From: Gammaproteobacteria bacterium
Lineage (GTDB): Bacteria > Pseudomonadota > Gammaproteobacteria > SZUA-229
Assembly: GCA_016744065.1 (NCBI GenBank)
Contig: JADGFA010000001.1
Span: 1 to 64,000, forward strand
Direction: 5' to 3'
DNA length: 64,000 nucleotides
Numbering within the stretch: position 1 is the first letter of the stretch; every line of letters begins with the position of its first letter. The notes below the pieces were generated by a model that saw only the letters and a program-made list of their open reading frames with translations, made no database searches and was not told where the DNA came from. The position numbers and the translations under genes were made by a program. This document shows, in pieces, positions 53,566 through 61,579 of this stretch.

Positions 53566-53631
53566 TTTTGAGCAAATGCGAAGAGTCTAATGACTCGGTA
53601 TTCAAGGTACATCGTATTTGCTCAGGATGGT
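53566..53631. repeat. Nested inverted repeat, possible dispersed intergenic element
   Basis: Outer arms TGAGCAAATGCGA (53569-53581) and TCGTATTTGCTCA (53612-53624) pair with one wobble. An inner hairpin, GAGTC-TAAT-GACTC, lies at 53583-53596. The layout of an outer stem with an inner stem-loop is typical of small mobile or REP-like intergenic repeats. No second copy was found in this window. Confidence 0.6.
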
Positions 53632-54052
53632 AATTATTTGTATATGTTTTTACTTGTATGTTCTTTTTAAAGCCAGTAATTAGCATTAAGTAAGTGTTAT
53701 TAGTTTCGGTGTTAAGATGCTTAACAATGTATATGTAATATCAGGAAAATAGCCCTGTTGTAAATAACATATCAGTATGGACGATTAGCGGCATTATAAA
53801 TGCGGTTTTTGATTTATGAAAGTGGCGGTTAAGTCACGGTATAGAAGCAATGATAGTAAGGGGCTGGTTCAAATAGATGATATTATATTTATGATAGAAA
53901 AATATAAAAATGGGTTGAATGTCAGGGTGACAAAAATCATGTGTTTATGAGTAAACAAAAATATAAAGGGATAATGATATTATATATGAAATATTGGGTG
54001 CCCGGTTGTTTGTTGAAGTTGACAGGATGATTTCAGTTGTCAGTTTTTTAAC

Positions 54053-54088
54053 ATAAATAATCATAAAAATATTTTTATGATTATTTAT
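54053..54088. repeat. Perfect 36-bp palindrome
   Basis: The left arm ATAAATAATCATAAAAAT and its exact reverse complement ATTTTTATGATTATTTAT abut without a loop. As RNA it would form an A/U-only hairpin; as DNA it could be an operator or cruciform site. It lies 58 bases upstream of the gene at 54147. Confidence 0.75.
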
Positions 54089-54146
54089 CAGGTTGTATAT
54101 TGATCTATAACAGATTGGAACCTTTTATTGGTTTTGAGGATAAGAA

Positions 54147-54725
54147 ATGAAAACACTGGTTGTTATATATATTATGCTGTTCGCTGTTTCTTCGTATGCC
54201 TATGGAGAAGAGATACAATTTAATACATCGGCTGATTTAAAGTCATGGTGTAAGAATGAATCAGCCGAGTATTTTTTGGCTAAAGATAAAACGCCTTTTA
54301 ACTGGTCGGCATCCGAATGGAATGAAGGGAATATTATCAATGTAAAAGGTTCATGGAAGGTGGGCGTTGTTGAGTTTGTTGTTAAATGCAGGGTTAGGAA
54401 AGGGTTACAGGAAAAACAGGCCGTTATTTCAATAGCGGAGAAAAGAAAAGCTGTAAAAGAAAGCTTTGATTCTTCGTATGCAGGTGATGAATTGCAGCTT
54501 AATTCATCGGCTGATTTAAGATTATGGTGTAAAAACAAATCAGAAAAGTATTTTTTAGCTAAAGATAAAGCACCGTATAACGGGGCTTCGTCCTGGCGGA
54601 ATGAAGGAAATATTATTAATATAAAAGGTTCATGGAAAGTGAATAGTATGGAATATATGGTTAAGTGTAGAGTCAGGAAAGGTTTGAAAGAAAAGTATGC
54701 TGTTATTTCCATTGAAGAAAAATAG
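54147..54725 (+). CDS. Exported protein with two tandem copies of an unknown domain
   Basis: A 192-residue protein with a signal peptide (about residues 1-20, ending YAYGEE). The mature part holds two copies of one domain of about 75 residues. Copy one starts at IQFNTSADLKSWCKNESAEY and copy two at LQLNSSADLRLWCKNKSEKY. Both share YFLAKDK, EGNIINxKGSWKV, KCRVRKG and AVISI. Each copy has two Cys (in WCKN and VKCRV) that could form a disulfide. They are joined by a short charged linker. No family is recognised, and a recent internal duplication is clear. The gene stands alone. Confidence 0.75.
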   Translation: MKTLVVIYIMLFAVSSYAYGEEIQFNTSADLKSWCKNESAEYFLAKDKTPFNWSASEWNEGNIINVKGSWKVGVVEFVVKCRVRKGLQEKQAVISIAEKRKAVKESFDSSYAGDELQLNSSADLRLWCKNKSEKYFLAKDKAPYNGASSWRNEGNIINIKGSWKVNSMEYMVKCRVRKGLKEKYAVISIEEK

Positions 54726-54751
54726 TGAAATTATAATGATAAAAATTTCAC
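54725..54751 (+). terminator. Weak hairpin after the duplicated-domain gene
   Basis: GTGAAATT at 54725-54732 pairs with AATTTCAC at 54744-54751 around an A/T loop. It begins at the stop codon of the preceding gene. No T-run follows, so termination strength is doubtful. Confidence 0.35.
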
Positions 54752-54837
54752 AGTTAATTATTTAAATTTGTGTGGCGTTTCAGCCTGCTTTGTAGTTGAG
54801 TTAATAAGGTTTTTTAAAAAATGGTTAATATCAGTTT

Positions 54838-55767
54838 ATGAATACAGAATTAAAAATTGGTTTGGCATTAGGCAGTGGCTCGTCTCGAGGCTGGGCACAT
54901 ATAGGTGTTATTAAGGAATTATTAAAAATCGGTGTTTCTCCAGATATCGTATGTGGAACATCTGTTGGTGCAATGGTTGGTGCTGCTTATGCAACAGATA
55001 ATATAGAAAAACTGGAAACATGGGCCTGTTCTTTAACAAAGTTTGATGTTGCAAAATTTATTGATATAAATATTTCAATGACAGGTTTCGTAAATACAGA
55101 AAGATTTCATGGTTTTTTAAATGAAAATATAGCAAGTGATAGTCATGCTATTGAAGATCTTTCAAAAATATATGCAGCCGTTTCAACAGACCTGGAAACC
55201 GGACAGGAGGTATGGATGAGAAAGGGGTCATTGGTTCAGGCTGTATGGGCATCTATGTCATTGCCGGGGCTTTTTCCCGCGATAAGATATGATAACCGCT
55301 GGCTGGTTGATGGTGGGTTGGTCAATCCAGTTCCTGTTTCTGTATGTCGGGCTCTGGGCGCAGATATCGTAATTGCCGTTAATTTAAATGGTGATATTAT
55401 GGGTAAGCGTTTTCATAAGCCTGATGTGGAAAAAAATAATATTAAAAATAATACTAAAGGTTTTAGTGGAAAGATCACTGCATTGGTAAAGGAATATACA
55501 AATTTTTCGTTTAATGGCACAGGTGATAGTGAGCAGTCTCCCAGTCTTTTGAATGCGATTGCTGCTTCCATTAATATCACTCAGGATAGAATAACCAGAA
55601 GCCGCATGGCTGGTGAACCAGCAGATATTGTGTTCACGCCAAAATTAGCAGATATTGGCCTTCTGGAACTGTATCGTGCCGAAGAAGCTATAGAAGAAGG
55701 CAGGAAGTGTGTGCAGAAAAAAATGCTGAAATTGAGTATGTGTTGGGAAGAGTTTGATGGAATATAA
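54838..55767 (+). CDS. Patatin-like phospholipase (RssA family)
   Basis: Serine lipid hydrolase with the Ser-Asp dyad. The oxyanion loop is GSGSSRGWAH at residues 12-21, the nucleophile is Ser42 in CGTSVGAMVG, and the Asp lies in LVDGGLVNPVP. The 309-residue length fits the bacterial RssA/YchK group. Between 195 and 225 a Lys/Asn-rich insert is present. No signal peptide is seen, so it is likely cytosolic or peripheral. It is 44 bases upstream of the TfoX-N gene and may be co-transcribed with it. Substrate is unknown. Confidence 0.92.
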   Translation: MNTELKIGLALGSGSSRGWAHIGVIKELLKIGVSPDIVCGTSVGAMVGAAYATDNIEKLETWACSLTKFDVAKFIDINISMTGFVNTERFHGFLNENIASDSHAIEDLSKIYAAVSTDLETGQEVWMRKGSLVQAVWASMSLPGLFPAIRYDNRWLVDGGLVNPVPVSVCRALGADIVIAVNLNGDIMGKRFHKPDVEKNNIKNNTKGFSGKITALVKEYTNFSFNGTGDSEQSPSLLNAIAASINITQDRITRSRMAGEPADIVFTPKLADIGLLELYRAEEAIEEGRKCVQKKMLKLSMCWEEFDGI

Positions 55768-55811
55768 ATAGTTCAGATTTAATAATTTAATGTTATGTCA
55801 TCAGGTAAAAT

Positions 55812-56144
55812 ATGAGTGCAAGTGTAGAGTTCATTGAGTATGTTAGAGATCTTTTTATTCCGCTTGGTGAATTAAAAGAAGGTCGTTTTTTTGGTGGCTT
55901 TGCTTTTAAAAGTGGTTCCAGGCAATTTGCGATGATTATGGGTAATACTTTATATTTTTGTGTGAATGATGAAACACGGCCTAAATATGAAGCTGAAGGA
56001 ATGGAGCCATTTTCATATTCAACGAAAAAAGGCACAGTGAAGGTAAGGAAGTATTTTTCAGTGCCAGAGGTGCTTTTTGAAAATCAGGATGATTTAATAA
56101 GCTGGGCACATGAAGCAATTAGATCTGCGTATTCAGCGCAATAA
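55812..56144 (+). CDS. TfoX/Sxy N-terminal domain protein
   Basis: A 110-residue cytosolic protein consisting only of the TfoX N-terminal domain: GELKEGRFFGGFAFKSGSRQFAMIMGNTLYFCVNDETRPKYE and further FSYSTKKGTVKVRKYFSVPE. TfoX proteins activate competence genes, but short N-domain-only members have no proven role in competence. The C-terminal domain of full-length Sxy is absent. It converges on gluQ with five bases between stops. Confidence 0.88.
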   Translation: MSASVEFIEYVRDLFIPLGELKEGRFFGGFAFKSGSRQFAMIMGNTLYFCVNDETRPKYEAEGMEPFSYSTKKGTVKVRKYFSVPEVLFENQDDLISWAHEAIRSAYSAQ

Positions 56145-56149
56145 AGAGA

Positions 56150-57067
56150 TTATTTTTTTTGCAACGTGCTTGTTATAGAGAGTTGCCAGTTGTTTTTTGC
56201 CCATTGCCAGAATTCATCTAATGATGCATGTGATAGTAGCTCAGGAGGTTTTTGTCCAAGGAATTTTAAGCATTCAATTAATAAAGGAATATCTGCTTTA
56301 TTTCCAATGCTCTTAGCGCCCGTTTGTTTGCTTAATTTATCACCATTTTCATGAACAATTAATGGTAGGTGTGCATATTGTGGTTGTGGGTATTTGAGGC
56401 ATTGTTGTAAGAATAGCTGTCGTGCTGTTGAGTCGAGTAAATCTGAGCCTCGAACGATATGACTTATATTTTGAAAGTCATCATCAACCACAACTGCAAG
56501 CTGATATGCAAATAAGCCGTCTCGACGACGGATAATAAAATCGCCCGAATCTATTTTTAAATTTTGTATATTGTATCCAGATAATTCATCATTAAAGCTG
56601 TAGCTTTGTTCTGGTGTTTTGATGCGTATGGAATAATCTTCAGGATTAACGTTGGTAAAAGCGTTATTGCTGCAAAAGCCAGGGTAAATAACGCCGAACT
56701 GGCCTGTTGTTATTAGGCCAGATGCCGCTTTGTCTCGCAGGCTTTTACGACTACAGGTGCAGGGATAAACTCGCTTTTGTTTTTTAAGGTTTTGTAGTGC
56801 ATCTGCATATGCGTCTTTACGTTGTGTCTGGTAGAGGATGCTTTCATCCCATTCAAAGCCGAATGCTTCAAGGCTATGTAAAATAGAGTTTGCAGCCCCT
56901 TTTACATTGCGTAACTCATCTACATCTTCCATGCGTACCAGCCATTTACCATTATTTTTTTTTGCTTCCAGGTAGCTGGCGATAGCCGCAATTAATGAAC
57001 CTTTGTGTAAGGGGCCGGTGGGGGACGGGGCGAAGCGACCTCGATACAGGGTGGTGTGGGATTGCAT
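56150..57067 (-). CDS. gluQ: Glutamyl-Q tRNA(Asp) synthetase
   Basis: Attaches glutamate to the queuosine base of tRNA(Asp); a paralogue of the catalytic part of glutamyl-tRNA synthetase. The class I motif region is GRFAPSPTGPLHKGSLIAA, and the KMSKS-like loop is KLSKQTGA. A Cys-containing zinc-type motif PCTCSRK is in the middle. The absence of the anticodon-binding domain and the 305-residue length fit. It follows dksA on the same strand, the common gammaproteobacterial arrangement, but a terminator lies between them. Confidence 0.96.
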   Translation of the reverse strand: MQSHTTLYRGRFAPSPTGPLHKGSLIAAIASYLEAKKNNGKWLVRMEDVDELRNVKGAANSILHSLEAFGFEWDESILYQTQRKDAYADALQNLKKQKRVYPCTCSRKSLRDKAASGLITTGQFGVIYPGFCSNNAFTNVNPEDYSIRIKTPEQSYSFNDELSGYNIQNLKIDSGDFIIRRRDGLFAYQLAVVVDDDFQNISHIVRGSDLLDSTARQLFLQQCLKYPQPQYAHLPLIVHENGDKLSKQTGAKSIGNKADIPLLIECLKFLGQKPPELLSHASLDEFWQWAKNNWQLSITSTLQKK

Positions 57068-57111
57068 TTTTTTGTAGCTTTGATTTATGGCGATATATAA
57101 ATTTCAGACAC

Positions 57112-57140
57112 AAAAAAGCCGGGTTATTTCCCCGGCTTTT
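57112..57140 (-). terminator. Terminator downstream of dksA
   Basis: A GC stem (GCCGGG at 57118-57123 with CCCGGC at 57131-57136) with a seven-base loop is flanked by A-run and T-run on both sides. On the minus strand the stem is followed by TTTTTT, so it ends the dksA transcript. gluQ, 45 bases further on, therefore needs its own promoter or read-through. Confidence 0.8.
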
Positions 57141-57151
57141 CAGAGTAAAGG

Positions 57152-57583
57152 TTATTTCCCTTTGTTTTGCTTTTCTTTGATTTCATCAAGGCTCTTGCAG
57201 TCAATGCATTGAGTTGCCGTTGGACGTGCTTCTAATCGCCGTATACCAATTTCAACACCACAGGTTTCGCAGTAGCCGTATTCACCCGTATCAACTTCAT
57301 TCATTGATTCGTCAATTTTTTTAATGAGTTTGCGTTCACGATCACGGGTACGCAGCTCAAGGCTAAATTCTTCTTCCTGTGAAGCTCGATCAGCTGGATC
57401 TGGAAAATTTGCTGCATCGTCCTTCATATGGTCAACCGTGCGGTCAACTTCATGCATTAGCTCGTTTTTCCATGCCGTTAAAATGCTACGAAAATGTTCA
57501 AGCTGTTTTTCATTCATGTATTCTTCGCCCTTTTTTTCTTTATAGGGCTCAAAACCGTGTATAGGTGCCGAGTTTGCTGGCAT
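57152..57583 (-). CDS. dksA: RNA polymerase-binding transcription factor DksA
   Basis: Works with ppGpp to adjust rRNA and amino acid promoters by binding in the RNA polymerase secondary channel. The coiled-coil tip [14 protein letters not shown] contains the essential Asp/Ala residues. The C-terminal zinc finger is CETCGVEIG ... [10 protein letters not shown] with four Cys. The 143-residue length is close to that of E. coli DksA. GGAGA precedes the ATG. It is a single gene with a good terminator, upstream of gluQ. Confidence 0.97.
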   Translation of the reverse strand: MPANSAPIHGFEPYKEKKGEEYMNEKQLEHFRSILTAWKNELMHEVDRTVDHMKDDAANFPDPADRASQEEEFSLELRTRDRERKLIKKIDESMNEVDTGEYGYCETCGVEIGIRRLEARPTATQCIDCKSLDEIKEKQNKGK

Positions 57584-57785
57584 CAGAAAATCTCCGATTA
57601 TTTCGTTCTAGCGTGTCAGAAACACGCGTATTTTTCATGTAATATGGGCTGGTTTTCAAGGAACCAGACCAATCAAACCCAGTAATTTACCTGTATTTGT
57701 TAAATTTTGCGAGTTTTAATATTGCGATTGTTCGTTTTTGTCTGATTGTTATTTGTAACTAACTGAAAAGTATAGCTTATATTTT

Positions 57786-59123
57786 CTATTCGACACGGCT
57801 ACTTATCTTTCCTTTATTAAATTCACTGGTAATAATGTCGCCTTTACGTAATTGTCTGGCATTCGTTACGGTTTCACCATTGGCATCCCGGGTTATGCTA
57901 TAGCCTCGGGATAAAGTGTTAAGTGGACTGACAGCCTGCATGGTTCTTGATAAATTGGCTAGTTGTTGTTGTTTATTTTCAATGTTTAGCTGAGAGATAT
58001 ACGTCAGTCGATTAGACAGGTCTTCAAGCTGGAGCTTTTGGTAATCAATAAACTGATCAGGCCGATTATTCAGCAGACTTTGTATATTGTATTTTAAATT
58101 GTGTCTTTTTTCGTTGAGAATGGCCTGGAAGGCCGCTTGTAAATTACTGCTTAGCTCATCTAATTGCTGATTTTGTTGTATGAGCTGGCTGTTGGGGTGT
58201 TGTATTTTCAGTCGGTTTTGTAGCCACTGGGATTGTTCATTCAGGCGCTCTAAGCTGCTTTGTATCTGGTGTATCAGTTGCTTTTGGAATGACTGCAATT
58301 TATGTTGATAAGCCTGTTGATTAGGGCTGACCAGTTCGGCAGCTGCAGAAGGGGTGGCAGCTCTAAAGTCTGCAGTGAAATCAGCGATAGTGACATCAAC
58401 TTCGTGGCCAACACCGCTAATTACGGGTACATCGCAAAGCACAATGGCTCGTGCAACCTGTTCTTCATTAAAAGCCCACAGGTCTTCTAATGAGCCGCCT
58501 CCCCGTACTAATAGAATAACATCACAAGTTTTACTCTTAGATGCTCTATAGAGTGCTTTTGCTATCTCTGGGGCCGCTTTTTCTCCCTGTACTGCAACAG
58601 GGTAAACCTGCACAGGAATAGCAGGAAAGCGACGGGCAAGTACACTCAGTACATCACGAATTGCAGCACCTGTGCCAGAAGTAATGACGGCAATACATTT
58701 GGGTAATTCAGGGACAGGTTGTTTGAGTGCTTCATCAAACAGTCCTTCAGAAGCTAGTCTTGCTTTTAGTTCTTCAAATTCCTTTCGCAGGGCGCCATCA
58801 CCTGATTCTTCCATGTGTTCCGCAATAAGCTGGAATTCACCACGGGCTTCATACAGACCAACTTTTGCTCGAATTAATATTTGCTGGCCATTGGCAGGTT
58901 TAAATTTTAACAGTTGTTTGCGCCCTTTAAACATGGCGCAGCGTACCTGCGCTTTGGCGTCTTTCAGGGTGAAGTAAATATGCCCGGAGGCGGGCTGAGC
59001 CAGATTAGAGATTTCTCCTTCTATCCAGAGAAGAGGGAACTGGCTTTCCAGTAATCCACGGATCGTTCGGTTTAATTCTGAAATACTGTAAACAGTACGT
59101 TCATTGTTTTCATTATTTGGCAT
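57786..59123 (-). CDS. xseA: Exodeoxyribonuclease VII large subunit
   Basis: Catalytic subunit of exonuclease VII, degrading single-stranded DNA. The N-terminal OB-fold (about 15-105) has LWIEGEISNLAQPASGHIYF. The catalytic domain shows TSGTGAAIRDVLSVLARRFP, LLVRGGGSLEDLWAFNEE and GVGHEVDVTIADFTADFRA. A long coiled-coil (about 275-390) and a short C-terminal domain complete it. The 445-residue length is standard. The small subunit xseB is not in the window. The usual gene order xseA-guaB is kept, but in divergent orientation, with a lipoprotein gene inserted. Confidence 0.97.
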   Translation of the reverse strand: MPNNENNERTVYSISELNRTIRGLLESQFPLLWIEGEISNLAQPASGHIYFTLKDAKAQVRCAMFKGRKQLLKFKPANGQQILIRAKVGLYEARGEFQLIAEHMEESGDGALRKEFEELKARLASEGLFDEALKQPVPELPKCIAVITSGTGAAIRDVLSVLARRFPAIPVQVYPVAVQGEKAAPEIAKALYRASKSKTCDVILLVRGGGSLEDLWAFNEEQVARAIVLCDVPVISGVGHEVDVTIADFTADFRAATPSAAAELVSPNQQAYQHKLQSFQKQLIHQIQSSLERLNEQSQWLQNRLKIQHPNSQLIQQNQQLDELSSNLQAAFQAILNEKRHNLKYNIQSLLNNRPDQFIDYQKLQLEDLSNRLTYISQLNIENKQQQLANLSRTMQAVSPLNTLSRGYSITRDANGETVTNARQLRKGDIITSEFNKGKISSRVE

Positions 59124-59290
59124 ACAGGGAATATTAATGGGTATTGCTGTGAAATGGAATATTCATGGTGTAAACGTATTGATTGTAAATTCAAAATGCA
59201 GGGGGAGGGTTGTTGAAAGTTTCTAATCTGGCAGCTAAAAACAGGAAAATGTAGTTGCTGAGTATTTAACGAGTTAAAGCGTATTCAGGC

Positions 59291-59321
59291 TAAAAAAACC
59301 GGGCTAGCTACAGACCCGGTT
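59291..59321 (-). terminator. Terminator of the small lipoprotein gene
   Basis: ACCGGG at 59298-59303 pairs with CCCGGT at 59315-59320. On the minus strand the stem is followed by TTTTTTT, so it ends the leftward transcript of the lipoprotein gene at 59356-59679. Confidence 0.8.
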
Positions 59322-59355
59322 CGATTTTTAGTTTGTTTGACCGGTATTCTTAAAT

Positions 59356-59679
59356 CTATTGAGGGCCTGCTGTGGCCTGATCTTTAGATTGTGCCACAGC
59401 CATGTCGCCCTGGCGTTTTGCTTTATTAGCCAGTTTTACGGCTGTTTTAAAGTCTCCTTTTTTAGCGGCTTTAGCTGCTTTTTTAAGAATTTTTCCACTA
59501 TCACGCCACACATAATTCGCATGTGCAGCTGCTTTAAGTGATTTATTCGCTGCTATTAAAGCAGTATTAAAATCTGCTTTTGTGGCTGTAGCAGAATTGT
59601 CTGAAGAGCCATAATTAGCGCATCCAGACAGTAGTACAGTTGCCAGTGTTATACCGACAAAGATTTTAGCGTGGTTCAT
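59356..59679 (-). CDS. Small lipoprotein resembling SoxXA-binding protein (SoxK/SAXB-like)
   Basis: About 107 residues. The signal peptide ends in a lipobox LLSGC near residue 20. The mature part is Ala- and Lys-rich and helical, with WRDSGKILKKAAKAAKKGD and FKTAVKLANKAKRQGDMAVAQ. This WRD-x-GK...GD...A..LA..A..QG pattern resembles the small proteins that bind SoxXA in thiosulfate oxidisers, as I recall it. No sox gene is present here, and Ala/Lys-rich helices can look alike by chance, so the function is tentative. The start at 59679 has GAGG at good spacing; the ATG at 59691 overlaps it. Confidence 0.6.
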   Translation of the reverse strand: MNHAKIFVGITLATVLLSGCANYGSSDNSATATKADFNTALIAANKSLKAAAHANYVWRDSGKILKKAAKAAKKGDFKTAVKLANKAKRQGDMAVAQSKDQATAGPQ

Positions 59680-59858
59680 AAATAACCTCATAAATGTTTT
59701 TTTTATATTGTAATTCCATTTTTTCGTAAATTTCTACCCGATTTTATAATCAGTTAAAGGATTGTACCCTACAGTTGACGGGATACAAGTGTATTTTGTC
59801 AGTCAGATGTAATCCGGGCTATCTGTAAAATTGGGATGAATTATTCAGTGTTTTCTTA

Positions 59859-59864
59859 TATAAT
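59859..59864 (+). promoter_or_regulatory. -10 element of the guaB promoter
   Basis: A perfect TATAAT lies 33 bases before the guaB ATG, so transcription would start near 59871, followed by a CAGGAG ribosome site. A clear -35 hexamer was not found. In related bacteria this promoter is purine-regulated, but no operator was identified. Confidence 0.55.
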
Positions 59865-59896
59865 CGTCCGATTAACCAGACCAGACAGGAGCCGAT

Positions 59897-61354
59897 ATGC
59901 GAATAGCCCAGGAAGCACTAACTTTTGATGATGTGCTGCTGATTCCCGCCCACTCTACGGTTTTGCCTAATGATGTCGCATTGGGTACTCATATCACTAG
60001 AGACATTAAGCTTAATATCCCGTTAATATCTGCTGCAATGGATACAGTAACTGAGTCCAAGCTTGCTATTGCAATAGCCCAGGAGGGCGGAATAGGTATA
60101 TTGCATAAGAATATGTCTATTGAGTTACAGGCTAAAAATGTTACTAAAGTAAAAAAATATGAATCAGGCGTTATCAGTGACCCGATTACGGTTGCCCCTG
60201 ATACTACGATTCGTGAAGTGGCAGAATTAACAGCCAAAAATAGAATTTCTGGTCTACCTGTTTTAGAGGGTGAAAATCTGGTAGGTATTATTACCTCTCG
60301 TGATCGTCGTTTTGAAACTGATCTGGATAAACCTGTTTCCAGTGTGATGACACCAAAAGATAAGCTGGTAACTGTTAAAGAAGGTGTAGAGCGTGAAGAA
60401 GTGCAGGCTTTATTGCATAAACACCGTATTGAGAAAGTGCTGGTAGTGAATGATGATTTTCAATTGCGTGGCATGATTACTGTGCGTGATATGCAAAAAT
60501 CTGATGATTTTCCTATGGCCTGTAAAGATGATTTAGGGCGTTTACGCGTTGGTGCAGCAGTTGGTACGGGTGCAGACACGGAAGAGCGTGTGACCGCATT
60601 GGCTAAAGCAGGTGTAGATGTGATTGTCGTTGATACCGCACACGGTCATTCACAGGGTGTTCTGGATCGTGTTAAATGGGTTAAGACAAACTTTCCTCAG
60701 GTTCAGGTTGTCGGCGGCAATATTGCTACTGCGGCGGCGGCTCGTGATCTGGTTGAAGCGGGAGCTGACGCAGTAAAGGTGGGTATAGGCCCGGGTTCCA
60801 TATGTACAACACGTATTGTTGCTGGTGTAGGTGTGCCACAAATTTCTGCTGTATCGAATGTGGCTAAAGAATTAGAAGGTACGGGTGTGCCGCTGATTGC
60901 TGATGGCGGTATCCGTTTTTCAGGTGATATTGCTAAAGCTATGGCGGCAGGAGCACACTGCGTTATGCTTGGTGGCTTGCTTGCGGGTACTGAAGAAGCC
61001 CCGGGTGAAGTTATTTTATTCCAGGGGCGCTCTTATAAGTCTTACCGTGGTATGGGGTCAATCGCAGCTATGGAGCAGGGATCTAGTGATCGTTACTTTC
61101 AGGATAAAGATGTCGGTGCTGAAAAACTGGTGCCAGAAGGTATAGAAGGCCGAGTGCCTTTTAAGGGGCCAATGACGGCCATTGTTCATCAGCTTCTAGG
61201 CGGGATTCGTTCAAGTATGGGCTATGTTGGTTGTGCGGACCTGGAAGAAATGCGCACTAAACCTGAATTTGTGCGTATATCGGGTGCTGGTATGAAAGAG
61301 TCTCATGTGCATGATGTGACGATAACCAAAGAAGCGCCAAACTATCGTACATAA
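59897..61354 (+). CDS. guaB: Inosine-5'-monophosphate dehydrogenase
   Basis: NAD-dependent oxidation of IMP to XMP, the first step to GMP. The N-terminal [21 protein letters not shown] and the catalytic loop [15 protein letters not shown] with the active-site Cys are intact. Two CBS domains lie at about residues 90-205. The C-terminal [20 protein letters not shown] is standard. The 485-residue length is normal. It is followed by guaA across 225 bases that contain a large imperfect inverted repeat, so the two may be co-transcribed with some control between them. Confidence 0.98.
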   Translation: MRIAQEALTFDDVLLIPAHSTVLPNDVALGTHITRDIKLNIPLISAAMDTVTESKLAIAIAQEGGIGILHKNMSIELQAKNVTKVKKYESGVISDPITVAPDTTIREVAELTAKNRISGLPVLEGENLVGIITSRDRRFETDLDKPVSSVMTPKDKLVTVKEGVEREEVQALLHKHRIEKVLVVNDDFQLRGMITVRDMQKSDDFPMACKDDLGRLRVGAAVGTGADTEERVTALAKAGVDVIVVDTAHGHSQGVLDRVKWVKTNFPQVQVVGGNIATAAAARDLVEAGADAVKVGIGPGSICTTRIVAGVGVPQISAVSNVAKELEGTGVPLIADGGIRFSGDIAKAMAAGAHCVMLGGLLAGTEEAPGEVILFQGRSYKSYRGMGSIAAMEQGSSDRYFQDKDVGAEKLVPEGIEGRVPFKGPMTAIVHQLLGGIRSSMGYVGCADLEEMRTKPEFVRISGAGMKESHVHDVTITKEAPNYRT

Positions 61355-61360
61355 CTATTT

Positions 61361-61465
61361 AGCTCACCCCTGACAGGCTCCATACTGGCGTTAAAAAATG
61401 CATACTTATATTTTGTAAGTTTACATTTTCGCCTTGACCTGAAACCTGTCAGGGCAAGCTGAGCC
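61361..61465. repeat. Large imperfect inverted repeat between guaB and guaA
   Basis: The arms AGCTCACCCCTGACAGG (61361-61377) and CCTGTCAGGGCAAGCTGAGC (61445-61464) pair with one small bulge. Inner matches GGCG/CGCC (61387 and 61429) and ACTTA/TAAGT extend the fold into a nested structure of about 100 bases. The right half shares blocks with the fliL-fliM gap. It could be a REP-type repeat or an RNA element tuning guaA expression. Confidence 0.6.
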
Positions 61466-61579
61466 ATTATGACTATGTATTATATAGTTGTAAAAAATAA
61501 AAGTGACTTTGTTATTCACTGCGTTAAGCCTTGTGGATAACAGAGTTTTTATTATCTGATTAATAAACTGACCTATCTC

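Larger units (their letters stand above)
53363..54146. other. Long intergenic region with a repeat element and a palindrome
   Basis: A 784-base gap with no supported gene. It contains an inverted repeat element at 53566-53631 and a perfect 36-bp palindrome at 54053-54088, both listed separately. A 62-codon frame on the minus strand at 53498-53686 overlaps the repeat and is not considered real. The acs promoter must be near the left end. Confidence 0.6.

Noticed and set aside
53498-53686. Minus-strand open frame of 62 codons
   Set aside because: It runs through the inverted repeat element, and its middle is simply a translation of that repeat.
54200-54712. Long open frame (170 codons) antisense to the duplicated-domain gene
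   Set aside because: It mirrors the tandem duplication of the sense gene, has no ribosome site, and the sense frame has a signal peptide and a proper domain repeat.
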